Below are positions 29,344 to 37,871 of a stretch of 64,000 nucleotides of DNA, piece after piece; positions within the stretch are counted from its first letter, which is position 1, and each line of letters starts with the position of its first letter. The position numbers and the translations under genes were made by a program. Under the pieces are notes generated by a model that had not been told where the DNA came from, did no database searches, and saw nothing but the letters and a program-made list of their open reading frames with translations. The stretch spans positions 1,780,001 through 1,844,000 of the forward strand of contig NC_011026.1 in assembly GCF_000020525.1 (NCBI RefSeq). Reading direction: 5' to 3'. Origin of the DNA: Chloroherpeton thalassium ATCC 35110 (lineage in GTDB: Bacteria; Bacteroidota; Chlorobiia; Chlorobiales; Chloroherpetonaceae).

Positions 29344-29436
29344 AGTTCCCGCTTGTCATCTTGGCCGTTTATCCTTTTTCCGCACCGGAAAATATTACCG
29401 GCTCAGGGCAACATGTGTAAGTGATTTAAAATCTAT

Positions 29437-31290
29437 CTAACTCAAAACATCTGTGTTCAAGCTTTCCTCGTCGAAGCCGGCTTGTTTGTGCAAGAGTTCA
29501 GGATATTGCAAGAGGTAAAGCTTGTAGTACAGCCCGCGCTTTTGCAACAATTCTTGGTGCGAGCCGACCTCGCGAATCACACCCTTGTGCAGCACGATGA
29601 TTTTGTCGGCGCGTTGCACAGTAGAAAGTCGGTGCGCAATCACAATCGAGGTGCGGCCTTTCATTAAGGTTTGCATCGCAGATTCGATCAAATATTCCGT
29701 TTCGGTGTCGACGGAACTGGTGGCTTCGTCCAAAATCAAAATCTTGGGATTATAAACCATCGCGCGAACAAACGAAATCAATTGGCGCTGGCCGGTCGAA
29801 AGTGCGCCGCCGCGTTCCATAACTTGATAATCATAACCGCCGGGCAATTTTTGGATAAACGCCGCCGCGCCGACAAGTTTCGCCGCTTTCTGAATGTCTT
29901 CGTCCGTGATGTCTGGATTACCGAGGGTGATATTTTCGCGAATCGTGCCCGAAAAGAGAAACACATCCTGCATCACAACGCCAAGATGCTGGCGCAAAAC
30001 GCGTTCGTGGATTTGCTTGATGTCATTTCCATCGATGGAAATCGTCCCTTTTTGAATATCATAAAAGCGCGAAAGCAGGCTGATAATGGTCGTTTTGCCG
30101 CTGCCCGTCGCGCCAACAATTGCAACTTTCTCGCCAGGCTTGACCTCAAAATCGATATCGCGAAGTACCCAATTTTCATCGTTATAAGCGAACGAGACGT
30201 TTTCAAATCGAATGTGGCCTTTCACTTCTTTCAGCGCGATCGGATTTTTCGGTTCATCGATGATTTCTTTTTCGTCCAGCAGTGAAAAAATGCGTTCGGC
30301 GCTGGAAATCGCCGTTTGCATGATGTTGTATTTTTCCGAAAGATCTTGCAGCGGCCTGAAAAACTGCGTCACAAATTGCACGAACGAAATCACAATGCCA
30401 ACCGTAAGTGTGCCGTCGAGCATTCTGGCGCCGCTGTGCCAAATAATCAAGCCCATGGCAACTGAGCTCAAAAATTCAATGGTCGGGTAAAAAATGGAGT
30501 AGTAATGAATCGATCGGATATTGGCATCGCGATGCGCGGCGCTAATTTCAGTGTGTTTTTCAAATTCCTGCGGCTCACGCCCGAAAAGCTGAATTGTGGC
30601 CATGCCGGTGATGTGTTCCTGCAAAAACGAATTCAGGCGCGCAACTTGCGTGCGCACATCCTGATAAACCACGCGGACTTTTTTCTTAAAAAGAAAAGTA
30701 ATATAGACCATGATAGGCAAGACGCTCATGGTTACGAGCGTGAGTTGCCAATCGAGCATAATCATCAGGACGATGATGAATGTCAGCTGGAACACATCGC
30801 CGATGAGCGCCACAAGGCCGCTTGAAAGCATTTCGTTCAGCGATTCTACATCGTTCGTGGCGCGCGTCATCAAACGGCCAATTGGGTTGCGATCGAAAAA
30901 GCGAAGCGAAAGTTTTTGCAAATGCTTGAAAATGTCCATGCGAAGCGCCATCACAGCGCGCTGGCCAAGCAATTGCGTGAGATATGTTGCGCCATAAATT
31001 TTTGCGCTATCAAGTAGAACGACCAATCCAAGAAGAAGGCTGATGTGAACGAGGCCTTCGAGATCGTTTTTAGCGATATAATCGTCGACGGCGATTTTGG
31101 TCAGATACGGGCGGAGCGGTGAAAGCCCAGCACCAAAAATGGTAAGAAATGTGGCGGCTATAAGCAAGCCTTTGTAGGGTTGAACATAATGTAGCAACCG
31201 TTTGAGCAGCGCGCGATCAATGCCTTTGCCTGAGCCTTTTCCCGAGGTTGGGGCGTCGGCTTGAATTTGAAATCCTTGTCCTTTGTTCAT
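29437..31290 (-). CDS. ABC exporter, fused membrane and ATPase domains
   Basis: A 617-residue half-transporter of the MsbA/BmrA type, acting as a dimer in the inner membrane. Six transmembrane helices occupy about residues 30-330, with the typical coupling region RFFDRNPIGRLMTRATND. The ATPase domain (about 360-600) has Walker A GATGSGKTT, the signature LSTGQ (a variant of LSGGQ), Walker B ILILDEATSSVD and the H-loop IAHRLST. The exported substrate cannot be told; lipids, peptides or drugs are all possible. It starts six bases after the stop of the microcompartment-vertex gene, so the two are almost certainly co-transcribed. Confidence 0.93.
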   Translation of the reverse strand: MNKGQGFQIQADAPTSGKGSGKGIDRALLKRLLHYVQPYKGLLIAATFLTIFGAGLSPLRPYLTKIAVDDYIAKNDLEGLVHISLLLGLVVLLDSAKIYGATYLTQLLGQRAVMALRMDIFKHLQKLSLRFFDRNPIGRLMTRATNDVESLNEMLSSGLVALIGDVFQLTFIIVLMIMLDWQLTLVTMSVLPIMVYITFLFKKKVRVVYQDVRTQVARLNSFLQEHITGMATIQLFGREPQEFEKHTEISAAHRDANIRSIHYYSIFYPTIEFLSSVAMGLIIWHSGARMLDGTLTVGIVISFVQFVTQFFRPLQDLSEKYNIMQTAISSAERIFSLLDEKEIIDEPKNPIALKEVKGHIRFENVSFAYNDENWVLRDIDFEVKPGEKVAIVGATGSGKTTIISLLSRFYDIQKGTISIDGNDIKQIHERVLRQHLGVVMQDVFLFSGTIRENITLGNPDITDEDIQKAAKLVGAAAFIQKLPGGYDYQVMERGGALSTGQRQLISFVRAMVYNPKILILDEATSSVDTETEYLIESAMQTLMKGRTSIVIAHRLSTVQRADKIIVLHKGVIREVGSHQELLQKRGLYYKLYLLQYPELLHKQAGFDEESLNTDVLS

Positions 31291-31296
31291 AAGTAT

Positions 31297-31590
31297 TTAA
31301 CTCGCAGCGGTCTCCGACTCGCAAATGTGAAGGCCGTCAACAACGCCCAAAATAATGGCGTTGGCCGGAACAAACTTCGACTGCATAATTTGCTTGACCA
31401 CAGAGCCTTCTTGCGCTACCAAAACCAGGTCGCCTTCGCCAGCGTCGACCGTATCGATCGCAATAAATTCGCGTTCCTTCGTGAACTTTTGATTCACATC
31501 GACCGGCTTGACAAAAAGCAGTTTCGCCTGTGCCAAATTTTTATTTTTATGTGTTGAAACCACCGAGCCGATCACTCTACAAAGCAACAT
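31297..31590 (-). CDS. Bacterial microcompartment vertex protein, EutN/CcmL (BMC-P) family
   Basis: A 97-residue protein with the family hallmarks: N-terminal LCRVIGSVVSTHKNKNL, then KLLFVKPVD, a central AIDTVDAGEGDLVLVAQEG and C-terminal NAIILGVVDGL. In known systems, pentamers of this protein cap the vertices of polyhedral microcompartment shells. A good ribosome binding site (AAGGAAG on the minus strand) precedes the ATG. No BMC hexamer (BMC-H), trimer (BMC-T) or signature enzyme gene is visible in the window, so it is an orphan here. It is followed after six bases by the ABC exporter. Confidence 0.9.
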   Translation of the reverse strand: MLLCRVIGSVVSTHKNKNLAQAKLLFVKPVDVNQKFTKEREFIAIDTVDAGEGDLVLVAQEGSVVKQIMQSKFVPANAIILGVVDGLHICESETAAS

Positions 31591-31970
31591 GGCGTTTTTT
31601 TTCTTCCTTCTTTGTCAAATGAGATGATGCAAATGCGCACATTTCGCGCCGAATAATTCACGAAATGAGTATTCGGCCCTCAAAATAAACTCTCTTGAGC
31701 ACAAAACGAAAATCCGTCTAAATAATTTGCGCGACTGTGTTTTATCTGTGTTTTTCAAAAAGCATTGCGGATAGAAATAGCTGCAAAATCGTGTGGCTAT
31801 TTTTTTGGTAAGGAGACAATCGGCGAGAAAAAGCTTTTGACGAACAGCCGATGATTTCAACTCGGCTCAGCTTCACAGCCGATCGATTGGGTGTGATGAA
31901 TGTGGCGGGCTTTTTTTTGGCAGAGACGCAATCGCCTGCGCCTCTGCATTGCGCGGATAAGCGAGAAAAA
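31591..31970. other. Intergenic region upstream of the microcompartment-vertex gene
   Basis: A 380-base stretch without a supportable gene. It holds a hairpin GCCGAATA (31648-31655) with TATTCGGC (31670-31677) in the leader of the vertex gene. A strong hairpin GCAGAGACGCA (31920-31930) with TGCGCCTCTGC (31937-31947) lies just past the stop of the GLUG gene. The latter has an A-run rather than a T-run on the minus-strand 3' side, so it is not a canonical terminator. Confidence 0.45.
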
Positions 31971-34031
31971 TTACTTCAACAGCATCATTTTCTTGGTTTC
32001 TACAAATGAGCCGGAGGATATTTGGTAATAATACATGCCGCTTGATAAGCCACTTGCGTTAAATTGGTACGCGTTCCAACCGGCTTTTCCCGTGAACTGT
32101 TTGCTCAGAATTTCACGACCCAGCATGTCAAAAACCCGTAGCGTTGTGTTTCCAGCTTGCTTCAGGCTAAAGCGAATGAGCGTGCTCGGGTTGAACGGAT
32201 TTGGGTAATTTTGCTCGAGCGCATATTCGTAAGCCTTCGTTTCAGCTTCACTTTCCATCGATTCGGTGATTTTCACGCTGACGGTTGTTTCGTATTCATA
32301 GGCAGTTCCCGAAATATCGACACTGGCAATTTTGTACGTGTAGCTTTCGCCGAGATACACATCTGAGTCTACAAAGCTGTAAGCGGTTTCGCCGCTTGTT
32401 GTCCCTGCACCTTTGAGCGCATCGGTATTTTGATAAGAAGCGATTTCCGCGTCGTTGCGATAAAGCACGAAGCCTGCGTTATCGGTTTCGGCAGCGGTTT
32501 TCCAATTCAATCGGACGCCGTCGTTTGTGGACGCGCCGCTGAAGCCTGAAAGTTCTACCGGAAGCGGGTTATCCGCGCCGCCGGCAATCACAAAATCCGA
32601 AAATGAAGTCAAGCCTTCTACCGTAATTGAATTTGGGCAATCGGATCGATCAAGCGTTGCGCCTAAATCAGTTTCGACGTCTTTCCACGGCTGCGTATTG
32701 TTTTCTCGTTTCAAAACGTGAAGCGTTCCGCAATTTTCAATGCCCGTAATTCCGGTTAAATCAAGCTTGATGTTATACTTGCCGTTGATTTCTCCCAAAA
32801 CCACATTTCCCGTCCAGTAAAGCGGTGAAAGAGTGGAAATTCCTTCGGGCAAAGAGCCCTCTATATTTGGCGTTGCATCGGTCTGCAAGATGTTTAATAT
32901 CACGTCGTCCGAATTGGATTCTACAAACGCTACCCAAGCGCCGGCGTTTGAAAAATCAAATTCGTCCGAACTGCCACCCGAAATTTCCGCGTCATCATCG
33001 TCGTTCTTGCCGTTGGCCTCCCAATTAAGAAAGGGACAGCCAAGACTACGCTCTCCGTCGTGATTCCAATAATCCTCATCGCCGTTATCGCTTTCTCCTG
33101 CAAAGTCCCAGCCTAACGACAGATAGGTTGCCGGTAAACGCATTTCTTCGTCCGTTACCCCCAAACCGCCGGCGCCCAAACCGACAGGCGGGACTTTCTC
33201 ACTTTTTCGGCAAACCGACGAAACGATTGATGCGTTATACATTTGCCCGACGAGATAACCGCCATACGCATTGCTAAACGTGACGCCGCCATACGCATAG
33301 CAATGTGTAACGAGCGCCTCGTAGTTATTCCCGACAAGTCCGCCAATGTAAGTATCGCCGGAAACCCCGCTTATGGCATAGCAATTTTCGATCGTGCTAT
33401 GGACATTTTCACCGACCAATCCGCCGATATATGCCCCGACGCCAGATACGCTCCCTGACGCATAGCAACACCGAATTTTTCCATTTGCCTCATTTCGCCC
33501 GACCAATCCGCCGACACTCTGACTCCCGTTTGCTTCGCCTAACGCACAGCAATTTTCAATCGTACCGGATAAATTATGGCCAACCAGAACGCCGACATCG
33601 TCTTTTCCCGAAACGGAGGCATTTTTCACGCGAAGGTTTTTGATGACCGCATCTACACCGCGTAAATATCCGAACAGGCCGACATAATCTGTTACGGGGC
33701 GGTCTATTGTTAGACCATAAACGGTTTTTCCGTTGCCATCGTAGACGCCGGTGAAGGCCGTCACGCCACTGTTTCCGATAGGCGACCAGCCGCTTCCGCC
33801 TATCGATCCGATCCCACCGATGTCAATATTTGCAACTTGTTTGTAATGCTTTCCCCATTGGTCGGAATGGATGGAAAGCCAATAGAGATTTTGCCATGTG
33901 GCAATTTGATAGGGATTGCCTTCCGTGCCGTCTCCAATGTCGGGAGCCACGGCGGTTTGCGCAAACGACAAGTTTTTGCAAAAAAATAAAACAGCTAATG
34001 TCAATAAAAATAAGCGTTTAAGAAGATTCAT
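31971..34031 (-). CDS. Secreted GLUG-repeat surface protein with T9SS sorting domain (copy A)
   Basis: About 686 residues with a signal peptide (NLLKRLFLLTLAVLFFCKNL, then SFAQ). The N-terminal domain (about 40-110, IATWQNLYWLS) leads into about five GLUG repeats with the pattern GGLVG..N.. and NCYA (about 120-290), which build a beta-helix. Next come a domain of about 200 residues, an Fn3-like module beginning LPVELSGFSG, and a T9SS C-terminal sorting domain (LEQNYPNPFNPSTLIRFSL, VFDMLGREIL, GMYYYQI). GLUG repeats are known from surface adhesins and secreted proteins. The ATG at 34031 is preferred over an upstream TTG. Confidence 0.88.
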   Translation of the reverse strand: MNLLKRLFLLTLAVLFFCKNLSFAQTAVAPDIGDGTEGNPYQIATWQNLYWLSIHSDQWGKHYKQVANIDIGGIGSIGGSGWSPIGNSGVTAFTGVYDGNGKTVYGLTIDRPVTDYVGLFGYLRGVDAVIKNLRVKNASVSGKDDVGVLVGHNLSGTIENCCALGEANGSQSVGGLVGRNEANGKIRCCYASGSVSGVGAYIGGLVGENVHSTIENCYAISGVSGDTYIGGLVGNNYEALVTHCYAYGGVTFSNAYGGYLVGQMYNASIVSSVCRKSEKVPPVGLGAGGLGVTDEEMRLPATYLSLGWDFAGESDNGDEDYWNHDGERSLGCPFLNWEANGKNDDDDAEISGGSSDEFDFSNAGAWVAFVESNSDDVILNILQTDATPNIEGSLPEGISTLSPLYWTGNVVLGEINGKYNIKLDLTGITGIENCGTLHVLKRENNTQPWKDVETDLGATLDRSDCPNSITVEGLTSFSDFVIAGGADNPLPVELSGFSGASTNDGVRLNWKTAAETDNAGFVLYRNDAEIASYQNTDALKGAGTTSGETAYSFVDSDVYLGESYTYKIASVDISGTAYEYETTVSVKITESMESEAETKAYEYALEQNYPNPFNPSTLIRFSLKQAGNTTLRVFDMLGREILSKQFTGKAGWNAYQFNASGLSSGMYYYQISSGSFVETKKMMLLK

Positions 34032-34227
34032 AAGCAAGTTTGAAGTCTCCGAACGGAGGGTTAAAAAGGTTGATCTGCATCGATAGGAAAATGTGAGAAA
34101 TGTAGAGGATTGTGCCTAAATATTTTCTGGGATTTCGGTGAGTTTTGCTCACGATTTCAGCTTGTTTATCGAATGTTATTTCGGTGAGGTGGGCTATTTC
34201 ATGCACTTCGCCGGGAAGTTTTGAAAT

Positions 34228-34255
34228 GAAAAGGGCGAACACTTATGGTTCGCCC
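34228..34255 (-). terminator. Terminator of the longer GLUG gene
   Basis: GGGCGAAC (34233-34240) pairs with GTTCGCCC (34248-34255). On the minus strand CTTTTCAT follows. The stem is the same as at 25.98 kb after the DUF285 gene. Confidence 0.7.
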
Positions 34256-34276
34256 CTACGCAATCAAATTTTCATT

Positions 34277-36709
34277 TTACTTTAGTAGAATCATTTTTTT
34301 GGTAGAAGAAAATGCGCCGGATTGAATTCTGTAGAAATAAACGCCGCTGTTGAGGCCTCTGGCGTCAAAGGAAATCGGTGTGTTTTCGCCCGCGTTGCCG
34401 TTCAGCACTTGCTTATGGATGACCCGTCCCAAAATGTCGAACACTTGGAACGTGACCAAGCCAGCTTGCTTCAAGCTAAAAGTAATCGTGGTTGAAGGGT
34501 TGAACGGATTCGGATAGTTTTGCTCCAAAGCATATTCGTTCGGCTTTGAAGTTTCCGCGACCGTTTCCGTGACGCTGACACTGAAGGTTTGCGAATATTC
34601 GTGAATCTCGCCGGAGTTGTCAATGCTTGTGAGCTTATAGGTGTACGTTTCACCGATAAATACTTCCGCGTCGGTGTAGCTGTAATCAGTTTCGTTGCTT
34701 GTGGTGCCTTGACCTTCAAGCGCATTGGTATTTTGATAAGAAGCGATTTCCGCGCCATTGCGATAAAGCACGAATCCTGCGTTATCGGTTTCGGCAGCGG
34801 TTTTCCAATTCAAAACGACACCAGCGTTTGTCGATGCGCCGTTGAAGCTTGTCAGCTCTACCGGAAGCGGGCTGTCGCCGCTTGTCGAGTCGCCGATGAC
34901 AAATTCCGAGAAGCTGCTAAACGCGTCGCTTACCAAAGTGTCATTCACAATCGTTCCGCCGATGTTCGTCCATGCGCCGCTGCCCGGCGTCGAGCGTTTC
35001 AGCCACGTCAATTTATTTTTGTTTACCACGCCCGCCAAATCTGCGACCGGCACGCGAATTTTCGCGTCCGAGAACGTACCGGCGGTCTTTTCAATCACCC
35101 AGCGATATTGGCTCACGCGCGCAATGCCCGCCGGCAAGACGCCCGCCGCCGGCGCGTCGTCATGGAAAACAAAATTTAACGTCAAGCCAGACGCGCCGTT
35201 TACGACAACTTTCAAATGGTCGCTGTTGCCGTCGTTCGAAGGGCCGGTGTATTCGGCGGGCGCGCTGGCTTCAAACGTTTGCCACTGCAAATACGGATAG
35301 CCGTCGTTTTTAGCGGCGTCAATCCCCCATGTGTTTGTAAAGTCCCAGTCGGCATAAGTGCCGGCTTGCTTCATCTCGCTGGTTGTTTTGCCTTCCGGCC
35401 CCGAAGTCGTAGCAGCTTGGATACCGGTTGCAATGGAGTCGGTATTCCAATAGGTTTTTTGTACCGTGCCGGTATTTACGCCGGTGATGCCGCCGACATA
35501 GTCTCCCCCGGAAACATTGTTCGCCGCATAGCAGTTTGACACCGAAGCACCGTTAAAACCGTTGAGGCCACCGGCATAGTACACTACAGCGGAAACTTTG
35601 CCCATCGCATAGCAGTTTGACACCGACGTCGATGCGTGGGGGGCATTACCAATGAGGCCACCGGCGTAATTGCCGTTAGTGGAAGCGCCGCCCGTTGCAT
35701 AGCAGTTTGACACCACCGATGCTTCGCTGACATAACCAATGAAGCCACCGGCGTAATCGCCGCTACCGGAAACTTTGCCCGTTGCGTAGCTCTTGCTAAT
35801 GCCGCAGCCTGTAACTAGCTGCCCGACAAGGCCGCCGACATACCCGACGCCGGAAACTTCGCCCGTTGCATGGCAGTCGCTAATTATGCTGTTTATTGTA
35901 GCCATCCCGACGAGGCCGCCGGCGTAATTGCCGCTACCGGAAACTTTGCCCGTTGCATGGCAGTCGCTAATCGTGTCGGCATTAGCATACCCGATGAGGC
36001 CGCCGACATACCCGACGCCGGAAACTTCGCCCGTTGCATAGCAGTTAGAAATGGAATCTTTTTGGCTGAAACCAACAAGGCCGCCGACATTACTCCCGCT
36101 ACTGGTAACCTTACACGTGGCATAACTATCTTGAACATGAAGGTAGCTGCCCCCACCGGCAAAACCAATGAGGCCGCCGACATTACTCCCGCTACCGGTA
36201 ACCTCCCCCGTTACGTAGCAGTTAACAACTACCGCGCCGCTTATGAAATACCCGGCAAGCCCGGCAGTGCTCCCTTTTCCATGGATGTTCACGTTGGTAA
36301 CCCCGAGGTTTTTGATTGTTACGCCCGCGTTCGCAAGACCAAATAAGCCGACATAGTCCGATGAGGAGCGGTTGATGAAAAGATTGTCAATCGTGTGCCC
36401 GTCGCCGTCATAAGAACCGGTAAACGGCGCAGTAAAGCTGATGGGCGAAAAGCCCGCGCCGCTGTTGTAAAAGTCGCCGCCGGCGGCAAAGTCATCCGCC
36501 GTAAAAGCGATGTCGGCGGTTTGCTTGAAGTGGTAGCTCCACTCGGAAGAGTTTTCGCTCAAATACTGCAAATCGGCTTTGTCGCCAATCAGGTACGGGC
36601 TATCCGAGGTGCCAGCACCGCCGGAATATGTGTATGTTCTGAACGCAAAAGCGTCGGCGCTCCAGCTCACGATAAAAAGGGCGAGCAACGCGTAAAGAAT
36701 CTGTTTCAT
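34277..36709 (-). CDS. Secreted GLUG-repeat surface protein with T9SS sorting domain (copy B)
   Basis: An 810-residue protein with a signal peptide (first about 22 residues, ending SADAFA). The N-terminal domain resembles that of copy A (YLIGDKADLQYLSENSSEW). About nine or ten GLUG repeats of 27-30 residues (about 130-410, for example NCYATGEVSGVGYVGGLIGY) form an expected beta-helix. They are followed by a middle domain, an Fn3-like module (LPVELTSFNGASTNAG) and the T9SS sorting domain (LEQNYPNPFNPSTTITFSL). The C-terminal about 190 residues are nearly the same as in copy A and in the DUF285 protein. Predicted to be exported and surface-associated; ligand unknown. Confidence 0.9.
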   Translation of the reverse strand: MKQILYALLALFIVSWSADAFAFRTYTYSGGAGTSDSPYLIGDKADLQYLSENSSEWSYHFKQTADIAFTADDFAAGGDFYNSGAGFSPISFTAPFTGSYDGDGHTIDNLFINRSSSDYVGLFGLANAGVTIKNLGVTNVNIHGKGSTAGLAGYFISGAVVVNCYVTGEVTGSGSNVGGLIGFAGGGSYLHVQDSYATCKVTSSGSNVGGLVGFSQKDSISNCYATGEVSGVGYVGGLIGYANADTISDCHATGKVSGSGNYAGGLVGMATINSIISDCHATGEVSGVGYVGGLVGQLVTGCGISKSYATGKVSGSGDYAGGFIGYVSEASVVSNCYATGGASTNGNYAGGLIGNAPHASTSVSNCYAMGKVSAVVYYAGGLNGFNGASVSNCYAANNVSGGDYVGGITGVNTGTVQKTYWNTDSIATGIQAATTSGPEGKTTSEMKQAGTYADWDFTNTWGIDAAKNDGYPYLQWQTFEASAPAEYTGPSNDGNSDHLKVVVNGASGLTLNFVFHDDAPAAGVLPAGIARVSQYRWVIEKTAGTFSDAKIRVPVADLAGVVNKNKLTWLKRSTPGSGAWTNIGGTIVNDTLVSDAFSSFSEFVIGDSTSGDSPLPVELTSFNGASTNAGVVLNWKTAAETDNAGFVLYRNGAEIASYQNTNALEGQGTTSNETDYSYTDAEVFIGETYTYKLTSIDNSGEIHEYSQTFSVSVTETVAETSKPNEYALEQNYPNPFNPSTTITFSLKQAGLVTFQVFDILGRVIHKQVLNGNAGENTPISFDARGLNSGVYFYRIQSGAFSSTKKMILLK
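35480..36240 (-). repeat. Tandem DNA repeats encoding the GLUG units
   Basis: About nine units of 81-91 bases, visible as repeated GGAAACTT..GCCCGTTGCAT..CAGT blocks near 35590, 35768, 35852, 35939 and 36020. Adjacent units near 35852-36045 are the most alike, so the array may expand or contract by slippage or recombination. Confidence 0.75.
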
Positions 36710-36854
36710 TATTTTTCAATTCTTGATGTTAGAGTTAGTTTCGCTTTCGGTTGAGAGATCCACCCGTAATTTGCCGCGTAGAACATAACAAGAGAAAGCA
36801 ACGGCAAGTTATCTATAAAACAAGGTAACACCAAGCGATTTGTCTATTGTTAAA

Positions 36855-37859
36855 TCAATACCCATCATCATATTCCTCAAGCGTGGCATAAATTGTTAGG
36901 TAGCTTTCATAGCGGGTGGGGAAAATTTTGCCGTTTTGATAGGCATCACGCACGGCACAGTTTGGCTCGAGCGTGTGCGTGCAGGAGGAAAAGCCGCAGT
37001 CCGGCGCGAAGTTTTGAAATTCAATGAAAAAATGGCGCAAGTCGAGCGGGTCGATGCCGGCGAGCGCAAACTCACGAATGCCGGGCGTATCGATCACATA
37101 GCCCACGTCGTCGCGCGTTTTGCCAGGAATGCTGAGCATCACGGCGTTGCTGGTGGTATGTGCGCCCTTCAGCGACTTTTGACTTACATCGCCGATGCGT
37201 AGATCCTCGCCGGTCAGCGCATTAATCAACGCCGATTTGCCGACGCCGGAATGTCCGGTGAAAACCGAAATCTTTTGCCCGAGTTCGCGCCGAAGTTCAT
37301 CCATGCCCATGCCCGTGACCGAACTTACGAGCAGCGATTTGTAGCCGAGCAGGCGATAAATTTCCACATCGCCGGCCAGTTCCTCGCTATGTTCCAAATC
37401 CATTTTATTGACCACAATCAGCGCGTTCAAGCCTTCGGATTCGGCAAAGGCAAGGTAGCGATCGATCAGCCCCAACCGAATCGGCGGCATGGCAACGGAC
37501 GAGACAATCACGATTTGCTCGATATTGCTGGCCATCACATGCTCGGCTTCCCCGCTGCGGTTCGTCTTGCGATTGCGTTTTCGCGCCAGCTTCATGCGCC
37601 GCTCAAAGACCTTCGTAATCACACCTTCGCCGTAATTTTCCTCGTCGGGCGCTAAGGTCGACTTGAGCGTCACGCTGTCGCCCACGACCGCGAGCGTCGC
37701 ATCTGGGTTTTCGGACACCGTGCTTCTGAGCGTCCGGCAATTGTAAAACTCGCCGTCCGACGCCTGCACAAGGTAGTGCATGCCTTTTCCTTCAAAAATA
37801 ATTCCGCTCAGTTCGTCGGATTTTACCCTATTTGCGTTGCGCTTTTTCGGTCTGGCCAT
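36855..37859 (-). CDS. rsgA: Small ribosomal subunit biogenesis GTPase RsgA
   Basis: A 334-residue circularly permuted GTPase that checks 30S subunit maturation. The N-terminal OB-fold (about 15-75) is followed by the permuted GTPase, in which G4 (VNKMDLEHSEE) comes before G1 (GHSGVGKSALINAL) and G3 (DTPGIREFAL). The C-terminal zinc-finger region has CGFSSCTHTLEPNCAV. Length and order match the family. recG lies 12 bases upstream on the same strand, so the two are likely one operon. No clear terminator is seen after the stop. Confidence 0.95.
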   Translation of the reverse strand: MARPKKRNANRVKSDELSGIIFEGKGMHYLVQASDGEFYNCRTLRSTVSENPDATLAVVGDSVTLKSTLAPDEENYGEGVITKVFERRMKLARKRNRKTNRSGEAEHVMASNIEQIVIVSSVAMPPIRLGLIDRYLAFAESEGLNALIVVNKMDLEHSEELAGDVEIYRLLGYKSLLVSSVTGMGMDELRRELGQKISVFTGHSGVGKSALINALTGEDLRIGDVSQKSLKGAHTTSNAVMLSIPGKTRDDVGYVIDTPGIREFALAGIDPLDLRHFFIEFQNFAPDCGFSSCTHTLEPNCAVRDAYQNGKIFPTRYESYLTIYATLEEYDDGY

Positions 37860-37871
37860 ATTTTCTTTTGC

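Noticed and set aside
31615-31860. 81-codon minus frame upstream of the vertex gene
   Set aside because: No recognisable domain, cysteine- and phenylalanine-rich, and it covers a hairpin in the leader region.
31920-31947. Strong hairpin as terminator of GLUG copy A
   Set aside because: On the minus strand it is followed by A, not T, so it was recorded only as part of the intergenic region.
35480-36240. Possible CRISPR array
   Set aside because: The 81-91-base repeats are in frame and encode GLUG protein repeats, with no short palindromic repeat or unique spacers.
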